Source: Pirellula sp. (GTDB lineage: Bacteria > Planctomycetota > Planctomycetia > Pirellulales > PNKZ01). From it: a stretch of 64,000 bases of DNA. A model generated the notes under the pieces. It was not told the origin of the DNA. It did no database searches and saw nothing but the letters and a program-made list of their open reading frames with translations. This document shows positions 15,825 through 23,162 of the stretch, piece after piece. Within the stretch, counting starts at the first letter, position 1. Each line of letters starts with the position of its first letter. The DNA lies in assembly GCA_013822735.1 (NCBI GenBank), contig PNKZ01000003.1:310001-374000 (forward strand). The letters run 5' to 3'. The translations under genes and the position numbers were made by a program.

Positions 15825-17500
15825 TGCGCCTTCTGTCCGCCGGCTTGCGGGCCGCCCAGCGGGCGATGCATGCCGTGCGAGGGGCCGTTCATGGCGAGAC
15901 CGTGAGGTCGGTGGCCCCCCGGAGCGGAACCATGAGCTTGCGGGCCGTGCGCTTCGCCGCCGGGGCCTTGCGGGCGATGAGCTTCAGGGCCGCGACCTTG
16001 CGGGGCGTGCGCTTGCGGGCCTGCGGCATGGCGAGCATGTTCATGACCGGCTTCCGGGCCGCCTTCCGGTCGGCGCCCGTGGCTCGGATGATCTTCGTGG
16101 CGTGCGCCTTGATGGCGTGCCATGTGTGCGCTCGGGCCATGGTTGCCGGGAGCGTGATGACGGGCGCTTTGCCGACCGTGCATCGGCGGACGCATGCCGT
16201 GCGGCGCACGATGCATTGCGCGGTGACCGCCGTGCATCGCGTGCTGCGGACCGTGCATTCCCGGACGGCCATGATGCAGGCCGTGCGGTCCGTGCTTCGG
16301 ACCACCGTGCATGGCGTGAGGTCCGCCGTGCTTAGGACCGCCATGGTGCTTAGGACCATGCTTCGGCCCGCCGTGCATCGCATGTTGCGGGCCATGTCCG
16401 CCGCGGCAGTGCGGGCAGCCGCCGGCCGACGCGTGATGACGGCCTTCGTGCTTGCCGGGTTTGCCGTGCATTGCATGCTTGGCATGTTTGCCGGCGGCAC
16501 GTTCGTGCTTGGCATGCTTGGCACATTCCGGGCAGCCGCCGTCGCCGTGGCGCTGCGCCGAGTGAGGGCCTTGGTGAGCGTCGGATTCGTGAACGTGCGT
16601 CGGCGGACGATGGCCATCAGGACGCGGGCCCGCGTGGTGCGCCATCTCGCGATGGTGATCGCCGTGGCCATGTTCGCCAGGTTTGTGAGCGGCATGTCCG
16701 TGATCGCCGTGCGGGCGGCCTTCCGGCTTGCGGTCGTCGTGCCGTGCTTGGTCGGGTTTCTTGTCATCGGGACGCTTGTCCCCTTCCGGGCGTTTGGCGG
16801 CATCGGCCCGAGCGAACGACGGGCGCTCCATGCCGGGGCGTCCGAGGCCGGGGCCTGCCGAAGGTCCGCCGGGTCCGGCGAACATCATGCCGCGCAGCTC
16901 GCGAATCTTTTCGGGGCCGACGAGCTTCTCGATCTGCTCATGGACCCTCTTCATTTCTTCCATGTTCGGCGGGCCGGCACTACGGTCGCGGTTGTGCAGC
17001 TTCATGAACAACTCGTGCAGTTGCTTCGCCTTCTCAGGGCCGACGAGCTTTTCCATCCGCGCGTGCATTTCGCGACGACGAGCTTCCATTGCGGCGGCCA
17101 TGTCGGGGCGGATTTCAGGCTTGCGAGGTTCTTGCTTGCGAGCTTCTTCGCGCCGGGGCTCGTCCTTGCGAACATCCGGCTTGCGCGGCTCTTCCTTACG
17201 CGGTTCGTCTTTCTTTGCGTCCGGCTTGCGTGCTTCTTCCTTGCGCGGCTCGTCCTTCTTCACTTCTTCCTTCTTGGGTTCGCTCTTGGCAGGTTCGTCG
17301 GCAAGCGCGACTTGCGTGGGCGCCTTCTCGGCGACGACGGCCTTCGCCGGCGCGTCGTCCTTTTTCGGTACGGCGACTTGCTTGGTGGCGACGTCCTTCT
17401 TCGGTGCTGTGTCTTTTCCGATTGTGTCTTCCGCGTGTGCGGCGGCGACATATCCGCAAAGCAATGCCGGCAAGAGTGCCGACCGGAACCAGAAACGCAT
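15716..17500 (-). CDS. secreted His/Gly/Pro-rich protein with CPxC motifs (frameshifted end)
   Basis: The ATG at 17500 is preceded by TGGAGAACGCT, a good ribosome site, and starts a signal peptide (SALLPALLCGYVAAAHA). After it come Lys/Glu/Pro-rich repeats such as KKDEPRKEEARKP. Two related helices follow (MEKLVGPEKAKQLHELFMKL and IEKLVGPEKIRELRGMMF). Then come about 330 residues dominated by His, Gly and Pro (for example HAMHGGPKHGPKH) containing two cysteine pairs, GGCPECAKH and GGCPHCRGG. Such composition suggests metal binding in the periplasm, but no family name is known to me. The reading frame as given ends at 15716 with an atypical tail; the likely natural end is 15675 in another frame. 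Confidence 0.75.
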   Translation of the reverse strand: MRFWFRSALLPALLCGYVAAAHAEDTIGKDTAPKKDVATKQVAVPKKDDAPAKAVVAEKAPTQVALADEPAKSEPKKEEVKKDEPRKEEARKPDAKKDEPRKEEPRKPDVRKDEPRREEARKQEPRKPEIRPDMAAAMEARRREMHARMEKLVGPEKAKQLHELFMKLHNRDRSAGPPNMEEMKRVHEQIEKLVGPEKIRELRGMMFAGPGGPSAGPGLGRPGMERPSFARADAAKRPEGDKRPDDKKPDQARHDDRKPEGRPHGDHGHAAHKPGEHGHGDHHREMAHHAGPRPDGHRPPTHVHESDAHQGPHSAQRHGDGGCPECAKHAKHERAAGKHAKHAMHGKPGKHEGRHHASAGGCPHCRGGHGPQHAMHGGPKHGPKHHGGPKHGGPHAMHGGPKHGPHGLHHGRPGMHGPQHAMHGGHRAMHRAPHGMRPPMHGRQSARHHAPGNHGPSAHMARHQGARHEDHPSHGRRPEGGPEAGHEHARHAAGPQAHAPQGRGPEAHRPQGPGGEAHGPQAHGSAPGGHRPHGLAMNGPSHGMHRPLGGPQAGGQKAHGTTASAPKDIARAVLKARAPADRTSSPKFRGSSIA

Positions 17501-17545
17501 AGCGTTCTCCATACTGTGGGGGCGTGCCCGGCAGATGCGCTAGGG

Positions 17546-17584
17546 TCTATAGCGCGGGGAGTCGGCCGGTGGGTATTGATACCC
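17546..17584 (-). promoter_or_regulatory. candidate regulated promoter with GGGTATTGATACCC palindrome
   Basis: On the minus strand a TATAGA -10-like hexamer occupies 17551-17546. A perfect 6-base-arm palindrome, GGGTAT-TG-ATACCC, spans 17571-17584, where the -35 box should be; no good -35 hexamer is present. This arrangement is typical of promoters controlled by a dimeric regulator. It lies 46-84 bases before the start of the His-rich gene. Confidence 0.4.
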
Positions 17585-17654
17585 CGCCGCAGGCCGAAAG
17601 TATCGGTGCGGCTGAAAATCGCGCACGAAACGTGCCGGAACCGAGGTCGGTTCC

Positions 17655-18830
17655 TTACAAGCCGGCAAGACCTTGTGTCAAAGCGGCCACGACCGCTTCG
17701 GGTGATTCGATGCCGACGGAGAGCCGAATGGTGCCGCCGGTGATGCCCAAGGCGGCCCGCTCGGCAGGCGTGAGCCCTCGATGGCTGGTCGATTCCGGAT
17801 GGCTCAGCGTCGTGCCGAGGTCCCCCAGCGACGGACAGAACGGAATTTGCTTTGCCGCGCCGATGAAACGCTCGGCCGCTGCGGAACCGCCGGCGAGCGT
17901 GAAGCTGAGCATCGAGCCGAACCGGCCGGCGAATTGGCGTTGTGCCAATGCGTGGTCGGGATGTTCACGCAGCCCGGGGTAGTACACCTGGGCGCATTCC
18001 GCACGCCCGGCGAGAAACGTCGCCGCGGCCAGTGCATTGGTCGAAGCCTGTCGGGCGCGCAAAGCCAACGTGCCGATGCCGCGGGCCGCGAGCCAGCTAT
18101 CAAACGGCGCGGCGGAAAAGCCGTAGGTGCCGACGACGCTGCGGAGCCGCGCTCCGTCGTCGCTGCGTCCGCAAACGACGCCGAGCAGCACGTCGCTGTG
18201 GCCGTTCATGATCTTCGTCAGGCTTTCAAAGACGATGTCCGCGCCAAGCTCCAAGGGCCGGCAAAGCACCGGCGAAGCGAACGTATTGTCGACGACGAGC
18301 TTCGCGCCGCCGGCATGTACTACCTTCGCCAAGGCCGCGACGTCGATCACGCGTACCAGCGGATTAGTGATGGTTTCGACGACGACCAGCCGGGTGCGCG
18401 CGGTCAGCGCCTTCGCTACGGCCGCCGGATCGCAAGCATCGACGCGCGTCGTCGTCACGCCGAGTCGCGAGAGTTCCTTTTCGAACAACACCTGCGTGCG
18501 GCCGTACATCTGATCGCCGACGATTACGTGGTCGCCGGAAACAAGATGCGCCAGCGCAATTGCCGCGCAAGCGGCCATGCCCGAGCTGCAAGCCACGGCT
18601 TGCTCGGCGCCATGGAGCGCGCGCACGCGCTCGGCGAGCAAATCGGAATTGGGATTCGCATCGCGACTATAGACGTAGCCGGCTTCGCGACCGGCGAGCA
18701 TGGCGTCGGCCTGCGCGGGATCGGCGCAGCGATACACGGCGGCCTGATAGATGGGCGATGCCAGCGGCTCGGTCGGCATCGGGCGCGGAACGTCGGGCCG
18801 GGGGCAAAGGTCTTCAGGTCGCTCGGTCAT
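17655..18830 (-). CDS. Cys/Met metabolism PLP enzyme (cystathionine gamma-synthase/lyase-like)
   Basis: The 391-residue protein is a fold-type I enzyme of the trans-sulfuration family. Landmarks are SPIYQAAVYRC, YVYSRDANPNSDLLAERV, ACSSGMAACAAIALA, VDNTFASPVL and the PLP lysine Lys206 in ESLTKIMNGHSDVLLG. FDSWLAARGIGTLALR, HPESTSHRGLTPAERAALGI and RLSVGIESPE are further family blocks. Members make or break cystathionine or degrade methionine; the motifs do not separate these activities. GGAG nine bases upstream supports the start. The downstream neighbour in the same direction is the His-rich protein, 150 bases away. Confidence 0.9.
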   Translation of the reverse strand: MTERPEDLCPRPDVPRPMPTEPLASPIYQAAVYRCADPAQADAMLAGREAGYVYSRDANPNSDLLAERVRALHGAEQAVACSSGMAACAAIALAHLVSGDHVIVGDQMYGRTQVLFEKELSRLGVTTTRVDACDPAAVAKALTARTRLVVVETITNPLVRVIDVAALAKVVHAGGAKLVVDNTFASPVLCRPLELGADIVFESLTKIMNGHSDVLLGVVCGRSDDGARLRSVVGTYGFSAAPFDSWLAARGIGTLALRARQASTNALAAATFLAGRAECAQVYYPGLREHPDHALAQRQFAGRFGSMLSFTLAGGSAAAERFIGAAKQIPFCPSLGDLGTTLSHPESTSHRGLTPAERAALGITGGTIRLSVGIESPEAVVAALTQGLAGL

Positions 18831-18861
18831 CGCCGGACTCTCCGTGTGCGCAAGATGGAGC

Positions 18862-19515
18862 CTAGCGATCGCAATTCGGCGGCAGTCGGCCGAAGCGTTC
18901 GTTCAAGGCGTCGCGATAGATGTTCGGCAAGTCGTCGACGGCCGGCGCCGGAGCGACGACGCGCCCTTCCAGATCGCCGACGAGTTTCGACACGCCCGAA
19001 TGCGCCGTCGTGTCGTGCGTAAAGATTCGGCAAGCGTTCTCGGCCGCTTCTTGCATGTAGCGGCGAAACCGTCGGTCGGCTCCGTCGGCGGCAAATTCCG
19101 CGGCATGCGCCGAGATGACATACGGTGCGCCCGCCTCGAGCACTAAGTGGCCGAAGAGCCAAAGATGTTGCACGTGCACGATGCACGGATCGTACAAGTC
19201 GATCTCGCGATCGAGCTCGACCCGCAGCGCGTCGCGGTACTCGGACAGCTCGCGGTCGGAAAGCGACGTGAAGTGCCGCGTCGTCGGATCGCTGCCGTTG
19301 AGCGCCGGTCGAGCCAAACGCAACGGTGCGCGTCGATCGGTCGGATGGCAGAAGACGCGCCGCACGTGCGGTTCGTGTTCGTCGTGCGGCAGCCCTTCCA
19401 CGCACAACACGCGCACCTGATGGCCGGCCGCCGCCAAGCGATGCACCCAACCGTCGACAAGCGCGCCGGAGCCGGGCGTATCGAGCGGATCGTGACTCGT
19501 GAAAAGAATGCGCAT
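18862..19515 (-). CDS. glycosyltransferase family 4-like N-terminal domain only
   Basis: The ATG at 19515 opens directly with MRILFTSHDPLDTPGSG, the first Rossmann strand and glycine loop of a GT-B enzyme. HRLAAAGHQVRVLCVE, the VHVQHLWLFGHLVLE stretch and APYVISAHAAEF are typical for the acceptor half of family-4 glycosyltransferases. The protein ends at 217 residues, before the nucleotide-sugar-binding C-terminal half with its E-x7-E motif. It is either a stand-alone acceptor-binding protein or a truncated gene. Its stop is 31 bases before the next gene's start, so the two are likely co-transcribed. Confidence 0.7.
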   Translation of the reverse strand: MRILFTSHDPLDTPGSGALVDGWVHRLAAAGHQVRVLCVEGLPHDEHEPHVRRVFCHPTDRRAPLRLARPALNGSDPTTRHFTSLSDRELSEYRDALRVELDREIDLYDPCIVHVQHLWLFGHLVLEAGAPYVISAHAAEFAADGADRRFRRYMQEAAENACRIFTHDTTAHSGVSKLVGDLEGRVVAPAPAVDDLPNIYRDALNERFGRLPPNCDR

Positions 19516-19807
19516 CGCAACCGAAGGGGCGAACGAAGAAGGGAACCGATTCCGCCGAGGCGCGGTATCCGTACCGGCTGCGGGCGCGAATCGATGGACG
19601 TATTGTGTCGCGCTGAGGATGAAAATGCTAGCAGTCGTCGGATTTCCCCGCCGACGGGCAGACGCGGCAATGGCGGAATCCCGCAGCATCGGCCGCGCCG
19701 GCACTGCTCCTGTGCGACGACGACAACTGCTACTGCCCTGGTCCGGCGGCCTCGGTATAGTTCCCCCCTGCGCCGAACCGTGAACGGCGTAACAGGGGAA
19801 CTTACGT

Positions 19808-21832
19808 ATGGCCACTACCGTTGAACCGCAGCGCGGCGTGCCGACGCCGGACGAGTTGCGTCGGCTGCATGCGCGACTGGCCGAGCAAGTGCCGCGCGCG
19901 GCGGATGCGCGCAGTTACTGTGCCGCGTTCTTGGCCGACGTCGTACGGACGCTCGGCGTGCGCGGCGGCGTGGTGTGGCTGGCCGACGGCTCGCAACTCG
20001 ACGCGGTTTGCCAAGCCGGGCTCCGGCCCGAGGAACTCACCGGCTACACCGTGGCCGCCTTGGAAGTGCTCAGCCAAGGCATTGGTCGGATCGCGACGAA
20101 CGACGCGGCCGCTCAAGAAGCCGTACCGGCGGCGCTGCTCCTGTATCCCGTGCGTATCGGTACGACGACGCACGGCGTCGTGGGGCTCTCCGACGACGTC
20201 GCCACGCCGCGACCGCTCAGGGCTGCGCTGCAGCGGATGCTCGTGCCCCTGTGCGACCACTTGGCCGAATACTTGCAGCGTTGCTACACGCAGGCAGCCG
20301 CAAACGAATCGCCGACTGCGACGCCGCGCGAATTGCCTATCGCACAATACATTGCCGATATTCACGCCCCGCTCGACCTGCCGCGCACCGCGGCGGCGAT
20401 CGCCAACGAAACGGCGAGGCTCTTGGCTTGCGATCGGGTTTGTGTGGCGCTCTACCGTCATCGCCGCGCGGATACTCTGGCGGTGAGCGGACAAGATTAC
20501 GTCGATCGTCGGGCGGGACTCGTCGTGCGGCTGGAAGCGTTGGCGACGGCCGTGGCGGCGACGGGAGAAACTGTGCGCGCGCCGGGCGACGCGGAACGCC
20601 TTGCCCCACAAGTCGACGACGCATTGCAAGCCTATCTAGAAGAATCGCAATCGCGGCGACTGCAGGTCGTGCCGCTCCGCGAGCCCGCGGCCGAAGAAGA
20701 AACGGGCGCCGTGATCGGCGTACTGCTCGTCGAATGGATCGCCGGTTTGCAGCAGCCGCAACCTTCCGGACGGCGCAAAGCTCGGCGCGCCGCGGACGCG
20801 GACACGGCCGACGAAGCGACGGACGCTCTGCTGGGAGCGCTTTTACCTCATGCAGCGGCGGCACTGGCCAATAGCATTCGTTACGAAGCGGTCCCGCTCC
20901 GGTTTCTTACCGGCGGCGCCGTGCGACCCGGCTCGGTAGGCGGGAGCAACCGCTTCTCACGACCGATGATTTGGGGCGGCGCCGCGGCGACCATTTGCGC
21001 GGCGCTTTGGATCGTTCCGTACGATTTCGCAGTAGAGGCCCGCGGCACTTTGCAGCCGGCCACGCGCCGCGACGTATTCGCGCCGACCGACGGCGTCGTC
21101 GAGCGAATCTTCATTCGCCACGGCGATCCGGTAAAAGCCGGCGACCCGTTGTTTGAACTGCGCAGTTCCGACCTCGACGTGGCCGAAGCCGACCTGATCA
21201 AGCAGATCAACGAAACCGAACAAGAGTTCGCCAACGCCCAACGTCAATATAGCGACGGCCGTACGCAAACCCCCGCCGAACAGGCACGGCTCGTCGGGCA
21301 GATTGCCACACTCGAACAACGACGCGAGAGCCTGCGCCGTCAGGCTTCGCTCTTCGCCGAGAAGCGGGCGCGGTTGCGCGTCGCCAGCCCGATGTCGGGC
21401 CAAGTCGCTACGTGGAACGTTTCCGAACTGCTGGCGGAGCGACCGGTGCGGCAAGGGCAAACGCTGACGTCGCTCGTCGATCCCGCCGGCGAATGGGAGA
21501 TCGAAGTGCGCGTGCCGGAAGATCGCTTCGGCCATGTGGCGGAAGCGACGCGTGATCAGAAGGAGTCGCTGGAGATTGTGTTCGTGCTCGCCTCGTCGCC
21601 CGGACAAGAGTATCGCGGGAAGATCGTGGAAACGCATCTCGCGGCCGAGCCGCGCGGCGAAGAGGGTAATGTCGTGCTGGTGCGCGCCGCGATCGATAAG
21701 AAGCAACTCGCGCAACTGCATCCGGGCTCCGATGTGCGTGTGCGGGTCGAATGCGGCACACGGTCGCTCGGCTACGTGCTGCTGCACGACGTCTGGAGCT
21801 TCGTGCAATCGCGGGTGCTGTTCAAGCTGTAG
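19808..21832 (+). CDS. membrane fusion protein with two cytoplasmic GAF-like domains (GAF-GAF-TM-HlyD)
   Basis: AGGGGA about eight bases upstream supports this start. The 674-residue protein has three parts. Residues about 35-160 and 190-365 are two GAF-like sensor domains (SYCAAFLADVVRTLGVRGGV and RTAAAIANETARLLACDRVC). Residues about 385-403 are a single transmembrane helix (IWGGAAATICAALWIVPY). From about 410 there is an HlyD-type adaptor: a lipoyl half (VFAPTDGVVERIFIRHGDPV), a coiled-coil hairpin (about 455-525, rich in Glu, Gln and Arg), a second lipoyl half (LRVASPMSGQVATW) and a beta-barrel. Ordinary adaptors have no sensor domains. The next gene starts 9 bases after the stop, and the three genes form one export module. 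Confidence 0.85.
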   Translation: MATTVEPQRGVPTPDELRRLHARLAEQVPRAADARSYCAAFLADVVRTLGVRGGVVWLADGSQLDAVCQAGLRPEELTGYTVAALEVLSQGIGRIATNDAAAQEAVPAALLLYPVRIGTTTHGVVGLSDDVATPRPLRAALQRMLVPLCDHLAEYLQRCYTQAAANESPTATPRELPIAQYIADIHAPLDLPRTAAAIANETARLLACDRVCVALYRHRRADTLAVSGQDYVDRRAGLVVRLEALATAVAATGETVRAPGDAERLAPQVDDALQAYLEESQSRRLQVVPLREPAAEEETGAVIGVLLVEWIAGLQQPQPSGRRKARRAADADTADEATDALLGALLPHAAAALANSIRYEAVPLRFLTGGAVRPGSVGGSNRFSRPMIWGGAAATICAALWIVPYDFAVEARGTLQPATRRDVFAPTDGVVERIFIRHGDPVKAGDPLFELRSSDLDVAEADLIKQINETEQEFANAQRQYSDGRTQTPAEQARLVGQIATLEQRRESLRRQASLFAEKRARLRVASPMSGQVATWNVSELLAERPVRQGQTLTSLVDPAGEWEIEVRVPEDRFGHVAEATRDQKESLEIVFVLASSPGQEYRGKIVETHLAAEPRGEEGNVVLVRAAIDKKQLAQLHPGSDVRVRVECGTRSLGYVLLHDVWSFVQSRVLFKL

Positions 21833-21841
21833 GTTCGCTTT

Positions 21842-23152
21842 ATGGTTTGCAACTTTAGTGCGTGGAATGCCGGCATGATGTTCGGAAGCCGTTGGTCGTA
21901 TTTACGGATAGTTCTCGCCGCGGGGCTCGTTGCGAGCGTCGGCACGGCGGGAGTTCGTCTTCATGCTCAGTATCCGGCGACCGGGCCCGTGGCGCCGCAA
22001 GCGCCTGTGGAACCGCCGGCCATCGATCCGCATCGGCCCGCGACGGCCACGCCGTACGGCACCCCGCCGAGCGCACAGCATGCGCCCGTCGGCGGCGCCT
22101 CCCCTTGGTCGGCCGCTTCGAGCGATGCCCAATTTGTCGACCGTTACGGGGCGCGCGCCGCGACGCCTACCGCCGCTCCGGCCGCCGTGCAAGCTCCCGT
22201 GGCGAGCAACCCCTATCGCGATGCGCCCGTCGCGCAAGCTCCGCAACCGAGCGTGTCGGCCGGATCTTCCGCCGGCGAAGCGGTGTTGCGCGGTTGCATT
22301 GTGAAGTTGATCGATCAGATTCTTGTCTCGGTGCAAGAACCCGGCCTGATTACGGCGCTGGAGATTCGCGAGGGGATGATGGTCGAGGCCGACGTGCTCG
22401 TCGGGCGCGTCGGCGATAGCCAAGCGCGGATGGCCAAGCTCGTCGCCGAAGCGGAGCTGAAAATCGCGCAAGACAAAGCCACGAACGATATCGAAGTACG
22501 CTACGCCGAGTCGGCTGCGAAGGTCGCCGAGTTTGAATATCGGGCCGCGATTCAAGCCAACGAACGTGCGCATGCTTCCATCTCGCAAGTGAAGATGCAG
22601 GAACTGGCCCTGGCCTATGAGAAGGCGCAACGTCAGATCGAGCAGGCGCAGCACAACTTGGAAATCTACAAAGAAGAGGCGGCCGCGCAACGGGTGAAAG
22701 TCGACGCGGCCGAGGACGATGTGAAGCGCCGCCAAGTCTTCTCGCCGATCGCCGGCGAGGTGGTCGAAGTGCCGGTGCACATCGGCGAATACGTAAAGCC
22801 GGGGGACGCGATCTTTCAAGTCATCCGGCTCGATCAGCTCGCGGTAGAAGGCTTTCTCAGTTCGTCCGACTACTCTCCGAGCGACGTCGTCGGCAAGCCG
22901 GTGATCGTCGAAGCGGTGCTCGCCCACGGCCGTCGCCAAACGTTTGCCGGCAAGATCGTGTTTGCGCATCCCGAGATCGACGCGCGGCGGCAATTTCGCA
23001 TTAAGGCGGAAGTGACCAACATTGCCGAGAACGGACATTACCTGCTGCGTCCGGGTCAGGAAGTCGACATGGCCGTGCGGTTGAACGCTCCGGCGGAAGC
23101 GGTCGGCACCGAAAACTTGGCGACCCCTCCTTCGTCGACCAACATTCGCTAA
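21842..23152 (+). CDS. HlyD-family periplasmic adaptor with Pro/Ala-rich linker
   Basis: The 436-residue protein begins with a membrane anchor or signal sequence (LRIVLAAGLVASVGTAGV); a second ATG pair at codons 12 and 13 is an alternative start. Residues about 40-145 are a low-complexity Pro, Ala and Thr-rich linker. After it comes an adaptor core: lipoyl half (ILVSVQEPGLITALEIREGM), a long coiled coil (about 195-295, for example YEKAQRQIEQAQHNLEIYKE), the second lipoyl half (VFSPIAGEVVEVPVHIGEYV) and the beta-barrel ending in LLRPGQEVDMAVRL. It lies between the GAF-HlyD gene and the protease-HlyD gene and is probably a subunit of the same envelope-spanning assembly. Confidence 0.87.
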   Translation: MVCNFSAWNAGMMFGSRWSYLRIVLAAGLVASVGTAGVRLHAQYPATGPVAPQAPVEPPAIDPHRPATATPYGTPPSAQHAPVGGASPWSAASSDAQFVDRYGARAATPTAAPAAVQAPVASNPYRDAPVAQAPQPSVSAGSSAGEAVLRGCIVKLIDQILVSVQEPGLITALEIREGMMVEADVLVGRVGDSQARMAKLVAEAELKIAQDKATNDIEVRYAESAAKVAEFEYRAAIQANERAHASISQVKMQELALAYEKAQRQIEQAQHNLEIYKEEAAAQRVKVDAAEDDVKRRQVFSPIAGEVVEVPVHIGEYVKPGDAIFQVIRLDQLAVEGFLSSSDYSPSDVVGKPVIVEAVLAHGRRQTFAGKIVFAHPEIDARRQFRIKAEVTNIAENGHYLLRPGQEVDMAVRLNAPAEAVGTENLATPPSSTNIR

Positions 23153-23162
23153 CGCCTATTCC

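Noticed and set aside
15824-17743. A 639-codon open frame on the plus strand opposite the His-rich gene, and a 304-codon minus-strand frame from 16803 to 15889
   Set aside because: Both are by-products of the GC-rich repeated His/Gly/Pro codons. They lack a ribosome site, a signal and any known motif, while the minus-strand gene at 17500 has a ribosome site and signal peptide.
19499-19783. A small plus-strand frame just before the export module, considered as a peptide precursor
   Set aside because: It overlaps the glycosyltransferase start, has no ribosome site and no leader/core pattern.
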